Assembly (NCBI RefSeq): GCF_900156055.1
Contig: NZ_FTMQ01000003.1
Coordinates: 620,001 to 684,000, forward strand
Direction of reading: 5' to 3'
DNA length: 64,000 nucleotides
DNA from: Rhizobium sp. RU33A
GTDB lineage: Bacteria; Pseudomonadota; Alphaproteobacteria; Rhizobiales; Rhizobiaceae
Each line of letters opens with the position of its first letter. Position 1 is the first letter of the stretch. A program made the position numbers and the translations under genes. Of the stretch, positions 50,209-59,439 are shown piece by piece. The notes under the pieces are model-generated. The model ran no database searches, was not told the DNA's origin, and saw only the letters and a program-made list of their open reading frames with translations.

Positions 50209-51081
50209 TCAACGACGCTCGGTGGATATGCGCAGCCGTCCGGCGAGATCCTGGATATACTGCCAGGCGACGCGCCCCGAGCGGCCGCCGCGGGTGGTTG
50301 CCCATTCCAGCGCTTCGTGATGCAACTGCTCGCGAGGCAGTGGCAGCGCAAAATGCGTGGCATAGCCGTCGATCATCGTGAGGTAATCGTCCTGGCTGCA
50401 CTTGTGGAAGCCGAGCCAGAGGCCAAACCGGTCCGAGAGCGAGACCTTCTCCTCGACGGCTTCCGATGGGTTGATCGCCGTCGGCTGCTCGTTCTCCATC
50501 ATGTGGCGTGGCAGAAGATGGCGCCGATTGGATGTTGCATAGAAGAGCACGTTGTCCGGCCGTCCCTCGACGCCGCCGTCCAGCGCCGCCTTCAGCGACT
50601 TGTACGCCGTGTCGTCATGGTCGAAGGAGAGGTCGTCGCAGAAGACGACGATCCTGTGTGGTGCATCCTTGATGATCTCCAGCAGGCCCGGCAGCGTCGA
50701 GATATCCTCCCGATGCACTTCGACGAGCTTCAGTGCGATGCCGTTCGTCTTGATGATGTCGGCATGGACGGCCTTGACCAGCGACGACTTGCCCATGCCG
50801 CGCGCGCCCCAGAGCAGCACGTTGTTCGCCGGAAAGCCTTCGGCGAAGCGCAATGTGTTTTCGTGCAGGATGTCGCGCACATGGTCGACACCGCGGATCA
50901 GGCCCAGTTCCACACGGTTCGGACGTTTGACGGGCTGGAGGTGAAGCCGTGCCGGAGACCAGATGAAACAGTCTGCCGCCTGCCAGTCGTTGACGGCGGG
51001 TGCTGGCCCTGCCAGCCGTTCCACGGCCTCTGTGAGACGCTTCACTTCGGCCAGAAGTGCGCTCACGGTCTGATCATCCAT
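50209..51081 (-). CDS. DUF815 family AAA ATPase
   Basis: A 290-residue P-loop ATPase of the DUF815 family, common in alphaproteobacteria but without an assigned role. Walker A is GARGMGKSS (about 92-100), Walker B is IVVFCDDLSFD, and sensor-like YATSNRRHLLP and a C-terminal arginine-rich lid (TRGGRSGRVAWQYIQDLAGR) follow. An N-terminal helix (TVSALLAEVKRLTEAVERL) may form a coiled coil. The ATG at 51081 has GAGGAGCAGG upstream; longer upstream reading is unsupported. It is divergent from yajC and convergent with the LytM gene. Confidence 0.85.
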   Translation of the reverse strand: MDDQTVSALLAEVKRLTEAVERLAGPAPAVNDWQAADCFIWSPARLHLQPVKRPNRVELGLIRGVDHVRDILHENTLRFAEGFPANNVLLWGARGMGKSSLVKAVHADIIKTNGIALKLVEVHREDISTLPGLLEIIKDAPHRIVVFCDDLSFDHDDTAYKSLKAALDGGVEGRPDNVLFYATSNRRHLLPRHMMENEQPTAINPSEAVEEKVSLSDRFGLWLGFHKCSQDDYLTMIDGYATHFALPLPREQLHHEALEWATTRGGRSGRVAWQYIQDLAGRLRISTERR

Positions 51082-51286
51082 CGTCCTGCTCCTCGTCGTC
51101 CGGTCCGGCTGTTCAAGCCTTGGCTCGGGCGGTATCACGCAGAATTGCGGGCAGAAAGGGTGAGGGGCCTGAAAATGGTACGCTCCTGCGCTGTTTCTGT
51201 TGCATTCATGGGCTCTCTCACTATATTCCGGCGACCTGACGAGGGGGCCGCGCGGCTCCCCAATACGCTTCAATAGGGAGTCTTTC

Positions 51287-51634
51287 ATGTTTATCACCGA
51301 GGCCTTTGCCCAGGACGCAGTTGCCGCCCCGAGCGCGATGGGATCCGGACTGGAAATGCTGCTGCTCTTCGCACCGCTGATGGTGGTCTGGTATTTCTTC
51401 CTGATCCGTCCGCAGCGGACGCAGATGAAGAAGCGTGAAGAGACGCTTTCCGCCATTCGTCGTGGCGACCAGGTGATCATGGGTGGCGGCATCGTCGCCA
51501 AGGTCACCAAGGTGATCGACGACAAGGAACTCGAACTGGAAATCGCCGATGGCGTGAAGGTTCGTGCGATGCGCCAGTATGTGGCGGAAGTCCGCGTCAA
51601 GGGCGAGCCGGTAAAGACCGAAACCGCCGCCTGA
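51287..51634 (+). CDS. yajC: Preprotein translocase subunit YajC
   Basis: Small inner-membrane partner of SecDF. The 115 residues have one membrane helix (LEMLLLFAPLMVVWYFFLI) and then RPQRTQMKKREETLSAIRRGDQVIMGGGIVAKV, the YajC signature. The ATG at 51287 has AGGGAG six bases upstream. It is followed by secDF, with a small hairpin in between. It probably heads an operon of yajC-secDF-Mth938-like-phytoene-synthase-like genes. Confidence 0.95.
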   Translation: MFITEAFAQDAVAAPSAMGSGLEMLLLFAPLMVVWYFFLIRPQRTQMKKREETLSAIRRGDQVIMGGGIVAKVTKVIDDKELELEIADGVKVRAMRQYVAEVRVKGEPVKTETAA

Positions 51635-51642
51635 TCCCGCTG

Positions 51643-51661
51643 GGCCGGCCTCGCGCCGGCC
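51643..51661 (+). terminator. Small hairpin between yajC and secDF
   Basis: Stem GGCCGGC / GCCGGCC with a 5-nt loop, then TTTGCCATTTT. The T-run is broken, so read-through into secDF is likely; it could trim expression. Confidence 0.5.
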
Positions 51662-51696
51662 TTTGCCATTTTCCGATGCCCTGATTCGAGAGTTCC

Positions 51697-54249
51697 ATGC
51701 TTTACATTTCCCGCTGGAAGACATTGTTCATCTGGTTGACCGTTGCGCTCGGCGTCCTTGTCGCCCTGCCCAACGCCTTCACGGACGAGGAACTGGAAGC
51801 ATTCCCCTCCTGGTTCCCCACGAGCAAGGTGACGCTCGGCCTCGACCTGCAGGGCGGCTCGCACATCATGCTGAGGCTCGAGCGCCAGGACATCGTCAAG
51901 GAACGCCTTGAGACGGTCGTCGGCGACGTCCGGACCCAGCTTCGCGAAGCCGGCATCCGCTACACGGGCCTTTCCGGCGTAGGGCAGCAGATCCAGGTTC
52001 GCATTACTGACGCGGACAAGGTGCCGGAAGCCATCGAGGCGTTGCGCTCGCTGACCGACCCCGTCAGCGTCGGCGGCCTAACTGGCGGCAGCGTGACGGA
52101 AGTCGCTCTCGAGCAGGCCGAAGGCGGCGTGCTGCGCCTGACGCTGACAGACGCGGGCATTGACTACCGTGTGTCGTCCGCCCTGACCCAGTCGATGGAA
52201 GTCGTTCGCCGCCGTGTCGACGAACTCGGTACGACCGAACCGCTCATTCAGCGCCAGGGTGATGACCGCATCATCGTGCAGGTCCCGGGTCTCACCGATC
52301 CGCAGCGCCTGAAAGCGCTTCTGAACCAGACGGCCAAACTGTCCTTCCACATGGTCGACACGACAATGCCGGTCACGGAGGCGATCAACACGCGTCCGCC
52401 TGCACAGTCGGAAATACTTTATTCGACTGACGACCCGGCTGTTCCCTATCTCATCGAGCGTCGCGCGCTGATTTCGGGTGAAAACCTTGTTGATGCCCAG
52501 GCAGCCTTTGACCAGCGCAGCAATGAGCCGGTGGTCAGCTTCCGTTTCGACAGCCGCGGCGCCCAGCGTTTTGCCCAGGCGACGCAGGAGAATGTCGGCA
52601 ATCCCTTTGCCATCGTCCTCGACCAACAGGTCATTTCCGCACCCGTGATTCGCGAGCCGATCCTCGGCGGTTCCGGCCAGATTTCCGGCAATTTCTCGGT
52701 CGAAGGCGCGAACGACCTTGCTGTCCTCCTGCGCGCCGGTGCTCTGCCGGCGACCCTGACGGTCGTCGAGGAACGCACCGTTGGCCCCGGCCTCGGCCAG
52801 GACTCGATCAATGCCGGCGTGACCGCCAGCATCATCGGCGGCATCGCGGTCGTTCTCTTTATGCTCGCCTTCTACGGCACCTTCGGCGTGATGGCGAATA
52901 TCGCGCTCGCGGCCAACATTGCGCTGATCCTCGCGGGGCTATCGATGATCGGGTCGACGCTCACCCTGCCGGGCATCGCGGGTATCGTGCTCACCATGGG
53001 TATGGCCGTCGACTCGAACGTACTGATCTATGAGCGCATTCGAGAGGAAGCTCGAAACGGTCGACCCTTGGTGCAGGCGATCGACGTCGGTTTCAAGAAG
53101 GCCTTTGCGACCATTGTCGACGCCAACCTCACGACGTTGATTGCGGCCGTCGTTCTATTCTTCCTCGGGTCCGGCCCTGTGCGCGGCTTCGCCGTCACAC
53201 TGTCGATCGGTATCGTGACGACCGTCTTTACCGCCTTCACCCTGACCTTCTGGTTGATGGCTTTCTGGTACCGTTGGAAGCGCCCGAAGCAGATTCCGAA
53301 AAGCGTACGCACCGGTTTCTTCGACAGCCGCAACATTCGCTTCATGGCGGCCCGCAAGTTCAATTTTGGACTGGCAATGCTCATCTCGGTAGCCTCGCTG
53401 GTCGGCTTTGCAACTGTTGGCATGAACCTCGGGATCGACTTCAAGGGCGGCTCCATCATCGAGGTGCAGGCGCGTGACGGCACCGCGGATCTCTCCGATA
53501 TCCGAGACCGTCTGAGCCAGCTGAACCTCGGCGAGGTGCAGGCGCAGGGCTTTGGCGACGATGCCAGCGCGCTGATTCGCCTTCAGGCGCAGGATGGCGG
53601 CGAGAATGCCGAACAGTCGGCTCTGACCAAGGTGCGCGGCGAACTGGAAGCCGAATACGATTTTCGCCGTGTCGAAGTGGTCGGACCGTCGGTATCAAGC
53701 GACCTGACCTATTCCGCCACGATCGGCGTTGTGGCAGCCTTGTTCGGGATCCTGATCTACATCTGGTTCCGCTTCGAGTGGCAGTTCGCGCTGGGCGCGA
53801 TCATTGCAACCTTGCATGACGTGGTCTTCACGCTCGGCCTGTTCGTCCTGACCGGTATCGAGTTCAACCTGACGAGTATCGCCGCGATCCTGACGATCAT
53901 CGGTTACTCGCTGAACGATACGGTCGTCGTTTATGACCGCATGCGAGAAAACCTCAGGCGCTATAAGAAGATGCCGCTTGAGGTGCTGATCGATGAATCG
54001 ATCAACCAGACGCTGTCGCGCACGGTGCTGACGGCCGGTAGTACGATCCTCGCGCTGGGTGCGCTCTACCTGTTCGGCGGTGAAGTCATTGCCTCCTTCA
54101 CCTTTGCCATGCTTGCAGGTGTTCTGATTGGCACCTTCTCGTCGATCTACATCGCAGGCCCGATTTTGATCGCCTTCAAGCTGCGTCCTGAATCGTTCCA
54201 GCAGGACGAAAGCGAAGGCGAGAAAATGCCGGCCAAGGCCGGAGCCTGA
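51697..54249 (+). CDS. secDF: Protein translocase SecD-SecF fusion
   Basis: Proton-driven membrane protein that helps pull exported proteins across after SecA-SecYEG. One 850-residue chain contains SecD (about 1-540: GLDLQGGSHIMLRL, periplasmic P1 domain, AVDSNVLIYERIREE) and SecF (about 545-850: GIDFKGGSIIEVQA near residue 580, LNDTVVVYDRMRENLRR). Each half brings six membrane helices. Fused SecDF occurs in many rhizobia and in Bacillus; E. coli has two genes. Two small genes follow closely (4 and 23 bp). Confidence 0.97.
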   Translation: MLYISRWKTLFIWLTVALGVLVALPNAFTDEELEAFPSWFPTSKVTLGLDLQGGSHIMLRLERQDIVKERLETVVGDVRTQLREAGIRYTGLSGVGQQIQVRITDADKVPEAIEALRSLTDPVSVGGLTGGSVTEVALEQAEGGVLRLTLTDAGIDYRVSSALTQSMEVVRRRVDELGTTEPLIQRQGDDRIIVQVPGLTDPQRLKALLNQTAKLSFHMVDTTMPVTEAINTRPPAQSEILYSTDDPAVPYLIERRALISGENLVDAQAAFDQRSNEPVVSFRFDSRGAQRFAQATQENVGNPFAIVLDQQVISAPVIREPILGGSGQISGNFSVEGANDLAVLLRAGALPATLTVVEERTVGPGLGQDSINAGVTASIIGGIAVVLFMLAFYGTFGVMANIALAANIALILAGLSMIGSTLTLPGIAGIVLTMGMAVDSNVLIYERIREEARNGRPLVQAIDVGFKKAFATIVDANLTTLIAAVVLFFLGSGPVRGFAVTLSIGIVTTVFTAFTLTFWLMAFWYRWKRPKQIPKSVRTGFFDSRNIRFMAARKFNFGLAMLISVASLVGFATVGMNLGIDFKGGSIIEVQARDGTADLSDIRDRLSQLNLGEVQAQGFGDDASALIRLQAQDGGENAEQSALTKVRGELEAEYDFRRVEVVGPSVSSDLTYSATIGVVAALFGILIYIWFRFEWQFALGAIIATLHDVVFTLGLFVLTGIEFNLTSIAAILTIIGYSLNDTVVVYDRMRENLRRYKKMPLEVLIDESINQTLSRTVLTAGSTILALGALYLFGGEVIASFTFAMLAGVLIGTFSSIYIAGPILIAFKLRPESFQQDESEGEKMPAKAGA

Positions 54250-54253
54250 TTCG

Positions 54254-54652
54254 ATGGTTTTCGGCTTCGGCGACAAGGGCGTCACCATCCGTGACGCCCA
54301 CTTCCCGGGGCGGCCCGGTATAGACAGTTACGGCAATGGCGGCTTCCGCTTCGCCGACATGTCGCATCGCGGCTCGCTTCTCCTGCTTCCCTCAGGCGTC
54401 TATGGCTGGGAGCAGACCGAGGAGGAGCCGATCACGCAAGCCTCGCTCGCACGCGTGTTTGGCGAAACCGGCATCGAATTCCTGCTCTTGGGCACCGGCC
54501 GGCAGTTGCGCCTTGTCGACCCCGATTTGCGGGTCGCATTGAAGGCGAGGGGCATCGCGACCGATCCCATGGGAACCGGTGCTGCAATCCGCACGTATAA
54601 CATCATGCTGGCCGAGCAGCGTCCGGTCGCGGCCGCGTTGATCGCAGTCTGA
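54254..54652 (+). CDS. Mth938-like domain protein (NDUFAF3 homologue)
   Basis: A 132-residue single-domain protein of the Mth938/DUF498 fold. It shows GFRFADMSHRGSLLLLPSGVYGW, FLLLGTGRQLRLVDPDL and TDPMGTGAAIRTYNIMLAEQRPVAAALI, the family core. Human NDUFAF3, a mitochondrial complex I assembly factor, has the same domain. It starts four bases after secDF, so it is co-translated with a membrane-insertion factor. The next gene also resembles a complex I assembly factor. A role in complex I or other membrane-complex assembly is inference from these homologies. Confidence 0.85.
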   Translation: MVFGFGDKGVTIRDAHFPGRPGIDSYGNGGFRFADMSHRGSLLLLPSGVYGWEQTEEEPITQASLARVFGETGIEFLLLGTGRQLRLVDPDLRVALKARGIATDPMGTGAAIRTYNIMLAEQRPVAAALIAV

Positions 54653-54675
54653 ACCCGTCCCTCGAAAGGTGCATT

Positions 54676-55530
54676 GTGAGCGAGACCCCGTCGGCGAATG
54701 AGGCACTTTGCCTGCGGGCACTGCAGGAGTCGGACCGAGACCGCTATCTCGCGAGCCTGCTGACGCCGGCCGATCGGCGGGCCGCCATCGTCGCCCTCTA
54801 CGCATACAACGCCGAGCTTGCCCGCGTTCGTGACGTGGTGCGCGAACCTCTCCCCGGCGAGGTGCGCCTGCAATACTGGCGCGACTTGCTTGAAGGCTCC
54901 GCCCACGGCGAGACGGCGGCCAACCCTGTCGCCGCAGAACTGCTACGCGCCGTACAGACCTGGCGACTGCCCGTAGCGCCACTCGTCGCCATGGCCGACG
55001 CGCGCATCTTCGACCTCTACGACGATCCGATGGAAACGCCTGCGATGTTCGAAGGCTATGCCGGCGAGACGGCGGCGGCGCTGATCCAGCTTTCATCTCT
55101 GGTTCTCGATGCAGAGGCTGCCGAAGCTGTATCCGAGATCGCAGGGCATGCGGGTGTGGCGCTTGCGGTTGCCGGTGCGATCTTGCTGATGCCGATCCAC
55201 CGGGCCCGAGGGCAGGTTTACCTGCCGACACAGATCCTTGCCTGCGTCGGACTGGACCGGGACGCATTTCTGGCCGGAGGCAACGACGAGCGGATGACCG
55301 CCGGCATTCAGGCCTTCGCCGGTTTCGGTCTCGATCACTTGCGCAAGGCGCGTGCGGCCGGTGCGATACCGAAGAGCCTGCTCGCCGCCTTCCTACCTGC
55401 GACGCTGGCAGAGCCGGTGCTCAAGCGGGCGATGAAGATTGGCCACGCGTCTCTCTCGACCGATATTCGCCCGCCGCAATGGCGACGGCAGATGGCAATG
55501 ATGCGCATGTTGCTGACCGGTCGGCTCTGA
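54676..55530 (+). CDS. Squalene/phytoene synthase-like protein without aspartate motifs (NDUFAF6-like)
   Basis: A 284-residue all-helical protein of the trans-isoprenyl diphosphate synthase fold. Where true phytoene synthases have Asp-rich DxxxD motifs, this protein reads YAYNAELARVRDVVREP and LIQLSSLVLDAEAAEA, so substrate-metal binding appears lost. PIHRARGQVYLPTQIL matches the family segment before the C-terminal helix. Human NDUFAF6, a complex I assembly factor, is this kind of degenerate family member. The start is GTG at 54676 with GAAAGG upstream. No carotenoid or hopanoid genes are nearby, which speaks against an isoprenoid role. Confidence 0.82.
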   Translation: MSETPSANEALCLRALQESDRDRYLASLLTPADRRAAIVALYAYNAELARVRDVVREPLPGEVRLQYWRDLLEGSAHGETAANPVAAELLRAVQTWRLPVAPLVAMADARIFDLYDDPMETPAMFEGYAGETAAALIQLSSLVLDAEAAEAVSEIAGHAGVALAVAGAILLMPIHRARGQVYLPTQILACVGLDRDAFLAGGNDERMTAGIQAFAGFGLDHLRKARAAGAIPKSLLAAFLPATLAEPVLKRAMKIGHASLSTDIRPPQWRRQMAMMRMLLTGRL

Positions 55531-55625
55531 AGCAGCGGACACGTCAAGGATACACCACGTTCACGCAAGGCTCGCCTGTTAGCAGCCATTGCGATAGTGT
55601 GTGTGGATGGAAGCGAGAGCAAATC

Positions 55626-56075
55626 ATGGTGACCTGGGGTATCGTCTTTGCGCTCATCCTGGCGCTGGCCTATCTTTCCTCGCGTATGGTGCGCCAGGAG
55701 GATGAGGGGTTTCAGGATGCTGGCCTCGCCATCCTCGAATTCGGCCGCGCCTTTCCGCAGGAGGCAATCCGCAGCCTGCACGCCACGATCGACGGCAAGG
55801 CCGTCTTCGTCCGTTTGCATGACAACAAGGCAGGCTTTATGCGCAGCATGCGCAACCATTTCGCCTGTCATCTGATCCAGCCCGGCACCGTGCGTGTCAG
55901 CGCCTTGCCGAACGGCAAGGGGATCGCCGTCGAGTTTCTCGATGCATCCTTGCACAACGGCGAGTTCACCTTTGCCAATCCGGCGATTGCGGCAGAAGTT
56001 TCCCTCTGGCTACTCGGCAACTATGTCGGCCATGCTGACCGGGAGCCGGACGCTGCCTCGGGCGCGACCGGCTGA
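55626..56075 (+). CDS. Hypothetical protein with N-terminal membrane helix
   Basis: A 149-residue protein. The first helix (TWGIVFALILALAYLSS) should anchor it in the membrane; the rest is a soluble alpha/beta domain with GKAVFVRLHDNKAGFM, a cysteine in NHFACHLIQPG, and RVSALPNGKGIAVEFLDASLHNGEF. I do not recognise a named family. The ATG at 55626 is the first codon giving a membrane start. It is convergent with trmFO and follows the phytoene-synthase-like gene by 95 bp. Confidence 0.6.
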   Translation: MVTWGIVFALILALAYLSSRMVRQEDEGFQDAGLAILEFGRAFPQEAIRSLHATIDGKAVFVRLHDNKAGFMRSMRNHFACHLIQPGTVRVSALPNGKGIAVEFLDASLHNGEFTFANPAIAAEVSLWLLGNYVGHADREPDAASGATG

Positions 56076-56090
56076 AGCTGGACGCCGCCG

Positions 56091-57500
56091 TTAGGCAGCA
56101 CCCAGCCAGGTTTTGCAGTGTTCGAGCGCGCGGGCCGCGATCAACTGTCGCTTCATGATCGTCTTGTCCTTGCCACGGAAGCGCTTGACGCCCTCCGGCT
56201 TGACGATCGAGCCGGGCTCAAGCTCCGGGAATAGCCCGAAATTGATGTTCATCGGCTGGAACGAGCGCTTGCCCGGCTCTTCGTCGGAGACGATATGGCC
56301 GCCGGTGATGTGGTTGAGCAGTGCGCCGAGGGCCGTTGTTGCCGGGGGCACGCTGATCGTCTCGCCCTTGCGCTGGGCCGCGGCGAAGCGACCGGCGAGC
56401 AGGCCGATCGAGGCGCTTTCGACGTAACCTTCGCAGCCTGTGATCTGGCCGGCAAAACGAAGGCCGGGACGGGCCTTCAACTGCAGGCTCTGATCGAGCA
56501 GCGTCGGTGAATGGATATAGGTATTGCGGTGCAAGCCGCCGAGGCGGGCGAACTCGGCATTTTCCAGCCCCGGGATCATCCGGAAGATCTCGGCCTGGGC
56601 GCCGTATTTCAGCTTCGTCTGGAAGCCGACCATGTTGTAGAGCGTGCCGAGCGCATTGTCCTGGCGCAGTTGCACGACGGCGTAAGCCTTGACGGTCGGG
56701 TTATGGGCATTGGTGAGGCCCATCGGCTTCATCGGTCCGTGGCGCAGCGTCTCGCGGCCGCGCTCGGCCATCACCTCGATCGGCAGGCAGCCGTCGAAAT
56801 AGGGCGTGCCTTCCCACTCCTTGAAGCCGACGGCATCGCCCTCGATCAGGGCGTCGATGAAGGCATTGTACTGGGTCTCGTCGAGCGGGCAGTTGATATA
56901 GTCTTTGCCCGTGCCGCCGGGGCCGACCTTGTCGTAGCGCGACTGGTACCAGCAGATATCCATATTAATCGAGTCGGTATGCACGATCGGCGCAATCGCA
57001 TCGAAGAAGGCAAGCGCATCCTTGCCAGTCCGCTCGCGGATAGCCTCGGCCAGTGAGGGCGAGGTGAGGGGACCCGTCGCTATGATGGCGAGATCCCAAT
57101 CCTCCGGCGGGAGACCTGTGACTTCCTCACGGACCACTGTGATCAGCGGATGCTGATGCAGGGCGGCGGTCACGGCTTCTGAAAAGCCATCACGGTCGAC
57201 GGCAAGCGCGCCACCGGCCGGCACCTGATGCCTGTCAGCGCAGGCCATGATCAAAGAGCCGGCAAGCCGCATCTCGGCATGGATGACGCCGACGGCGTTC
57301 GACGTCGCGTCATCAGAGCGGAAGGAGTTGGAGCAGACCAGCTCGGCAAGGCCGTCGGTCTTGTGCGCATCGGTTCCACGCACGCCGCGCATCTCGTGCA
57401 GGATGACCGGAACGCCGGCCTGGGCCACCTGCCAGGCGGCTTCAGAGCCTGCAAGACCGCCGCCGATGATATGAATGGGGGAGAAGGAGCTGTTTGTCAT
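56091..57500 (-). CDS. trmFO: Methylenetetrahydrofolate-tRNA (uracil-5-)-methyltransferase
   Basis: Flavoenzyme that makes 5-methyluridine 54 in the T-loop of tRNA using methylene-THF and FAD. The 469 residues open with the FAD-binding [16 protein letters not shown], then [10 protein letters not shown] (conserved cysteine), FYDAIAPI-like [14 protein letters not shown] and [21 protein letters not shown], the GidA-like C-terminal motif. The ATG at 57500 has GGAG six bases upstream. TrmFO replaces the SAM-type TrmA in most non-gamma bacteria. Confidence 0.95.
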   Translation of the reverse strand: MTNSSFSPIHIIGGGLAGSEAAWQVAQAGVPVILHEMRGVRGTDAHKTDGLAELVCSNSFRSDDATSNAVGVIHAEMRLAGSLIMACADRHQVPAGGALAVDRDGFSEAVTAALHQHPLITVVREEVTGLPPEDWDLAIIATGPLTSPSLAEAIRERTGKDALAFFDAIAPIVHTDSINMDICWYQSRYDKVGPGGTGKDYINCPLDETQYNAFIDALIEGDAVGFKEWEGTPYFDGCLPIEVMAERGRETLRHGPMKPMGLTNAHNPTVKAYAVVQLRQDNALGTLYNMVGFQTKLKYGAQAEIFRMIPGLENAEFARLGGLHRNTYIHSPTLLDQSLQLKARPGLRFAGQITGCEGYVESASIGLLAGRFAAAQRKGETISVPPATTALGALLNHITGGHIVSDEEPGKRSFQPMNINFGLFPELEPGSIVKPEGVKRFRGKDKTIMKRQLIAARALEHCKTWLGAA

Positions 57501-57591
57501 GGGCGGCTCCATATCACGGCTCGCGGCGAGAGGTCCATCATGTCTGGAGCCATGCAGCGCGCCGGGCGTTCACATTCGCGACGTCGGAATC

Positions 57592-57617
57592 AAAAACGGC
57601 ACCAGGCGGTGCCGTTT
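57592..57617 (-). terminator. Intrinsic terminator of the DUF1127 gene
   Basis: On the minus strand, stem AAACGGCACC / GGTGCCGTTT with a 4-nt loop, followed by TT; it lies 25 bp after the DUF1127 stop. Confidence 0.85.
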
Positions 57618-57642
57618 GACAGGCTGCTTTGCGCAGGTCCGA

Positions 57643-57786
57643 TTAACGGAAGGAGCGCGAAGCGATGTTGCGGATTTCGTAGCGGGTGATGCCGATGTCG
57701 TTCAGGGTCTGCGAAGACAGGTTGCCCAGTTCGTTCATCGTGCGGCGGTAGCTGATCCAGTTCTTTGCAATGCGGATCGGGTTCAT
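57643..57786 (-). CDS. DUF1127 micro-protein
   Basis: A 47-residue basic protein of the DUF1127 family, abundant in Rhizobiaceae and often stress-induced. The hallmark RTMNELGNLSSQTLNDIGITRYEI is present; the protein is a pair of helices with an arginine-rich end. The ATG at 57786 has GAGGAAAC upstream. It forms its own unit with a terminator. Small DUF1127 proteins have been linked to RNA turnover and nutrient responses in Agrobacterium and Rhodobacter. Its regulation cannot be seen here. Confidence 0.88.
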   Translation of the reverse strand: MNPIRIAKNWISYRRTMNELGNLSSQTLNDIGITRYEIRNIASRSFR

Positions 57787-57990
57787 GGTCGTTTCCTCGT
57801 CGAATGTTCGCTGATCCTGCGGTCTTTCCCGCATCGGCGACTGACGTTCTTATACGCCCGTAAAACAATATTGTGCAGTGCAAATAATGTGCGACTGCTA
57901 TGCATTTGTGCATGAGGTTGCCGTGATATGTGGCAGGCCGGGTTGCATGGCGAAAAATGCGCCATGCGTTAACGCCCGTTTACCGATGTA

Positions 57991-58016
57991 GAAAAGCCCG
58001 CGATTGCGGGCTTTTC
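57991..58016 (-). terminator. Intrinsic terminator of tyrS
   Basis: Stem GAAAAGCCCGC / GCGGGCTTTTC around a 4-nt loop, 28 bp after the tyrS stop on the minus strand. Confidence 0.88.
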
Positions 58017-58044
58017 AAAAGCGTTCCGGGGGCTTGGTCGTTGA

Positions 58045-59301
58045 TCAGACCGGCTTGATCAGAATGTGCTTCTTCTTGCCGAGCGAAAGCTTGATCACAC
58101 CATCCGCCGTGACCTCTGCAGTGCCTACAGACATGCGCTCGTCGGAGACGCCGGCATCGTTGATCTTCACCGCGCCGCCCTGGACATGACGGCGGGCTTC
58201 GCCGTTCGAGGCGGCGAGGCCCGCCTTGACGATCAGTCCGAGCAGGCCGATCCCGGCTTCGAGTTCCGCCGAGGCGACTTCGACGGTCGGCAGCGTATCG
58301 GCGAGCGCACCTTCCTCGAAGGTCTTGCGCGCCGTTTCGGCAGCCTGTTCGGCGGCGTCGAGTCCGTGCAGCAGGGCCGTTACCTCGGTGGCGAGGATCT
58401 TCTTCGCCTCGTTGATCTCCGAACCACCCAGCGCTGCGAGACGCGCGATCTCGTCCATCGGCAGGATGGTGAACAGCTTGAGGAAGCGCACCACATCGGC
58501 ATCCTCGGTGTTGCGCCAGTACTGCCAGAAGTCATAGACCGGCAAGAGGTCGGCGTTGAGCCAGACGGCCCCCGAAGCCGACTTGCCCATCTTGGCACCG
58601 GAGGAGGTGGTGAGCAGCGGTGCCGTCAGCGCATAGAGCTGCGGCGTGCCCATGCGGTGGCCGAGATCGATGCCGTTGATGATGTTGCCCCACTGATCCG
58701 AGCCGCCCATCTGCAGCCGGCAGCCGTAGCGCTGGTTGAGTTCGACAAAGTCGTAGGCCTGGAGGATCATGTAGTTGAATTCCAGGAAGGACAGCGACTG
58801 TTCGCGATCAAGGCGCGTCTTGACGCTGTCGAAGGAGAGCATGCGGTTGACAGAGAAATGCCGGCCGACATCCCGCAGGAATTCGAGATAGTTCAGCGGA
58901 CGCAGCCACTCGGCATTGTTGATCATCAGGGCGCCGCCCTTCGGACCCTTGTCGTAGTCGAGGTAATGCGAGAAGCAACGCTTGATCGAGGCGATGTTCT
59001 CCTCGATCGTCTCGATGGTCATGAGTTTGCGGGCTTCCTCCTTGAAGGAGGGGTCGCCGACCATGCCCGTGCCGCCGCCCATCAGCGAGATCGGCTGGTG
59101 GCCGGTTTGTTGGAACCAGCGTAGCATCATGATCTGCATCAGGTGGCCGACATGCAGGCTCGATGCGGTCGGGTCATAGCCGATATAGGCCGTCACGCTT
59201 TCCTTGGCGAGCAGGTCGTCGAGCCCGGTTTCATCGGACATCTGATGAATGAAGCCGCGCTCTGACAGGATGCGGAGGAAATCGGACTTGAACTTCGTCA
59301 T
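58045..59301 (-). CDS. tyrS: Tyrosyl-tRNA synthetase
   Basis: Class I synthetase charging tRNA-Tyr. The 418 residues show the HIGH motif as HVGH (about 50-53, in [10 protein letters not shown]), the tyrosine-binding segment [11 protein letters not shown], a KMSKS-like loop [11 protein letters not shown] and a C-terminal S4 RNA-binding domain ([22 protein letters not shown]). The ATG at 59301 ([17 protein letters not shown]) matches the usual start; a longer in-frame reading to 59388 has no support. It is divergent from anmK, a common arrangement in alphaproteobacteria. Confidence 0.96.
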   Translation of the reverse strand: MTKFKSDFLRILSERGFIHQMSDETGLDDLLAKESVTAYIGYDPTASSLHVGHLMQIMMLRWFQQTGHQPISLMGGGTGMVGDPSFKEEARKLMTIETIEENIASIKRCFSHYLDYDKGPKGGALMINNAEWLRPLNYLEFLRDVGRHFSVNRMLSFDSVKTRLDREQSLSFLEFNYMILQAYDFVELNQRYGCRLQMGGSDQWGNIINGIDLGHRMGTPQLYALTAPLLTTSSGAKMGKSASGAVWLNADLLPVYDFWQYWRNTEDADVVRFLKLFTILPMDEIARLAALGGSEINEAKKILATEVTALLHGLDAAEQAAETARKTFEEGALADTLPTVEVASAELEAGIGLLGLIVKAGLAASNGEARRHVQGGAVKINDAGVSDERMSVGTAEVTADGVIKLSLGKKKHILIKPV

Positions 59302-59439
59302 GACGCTTGCGCTTTCGGTTTCTCTGGTCTTTCGGTGGTAATCTTGGAAATCCGCGCGGGCTTTAGCATTGTTTTTTGAATTGTGCACCCGTCTCGGTCA
59401 TGAATGTCCGGCGTGAACGGCAGTCGAATCGGGTGGCAA

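Noticed and set aside
54676-55530. Carotenoid or hopanoid biosynthesis gene
   Set aside because: The aspartate-rich metal-binding motifs are missing and no other isoprenoid genes are in the window.
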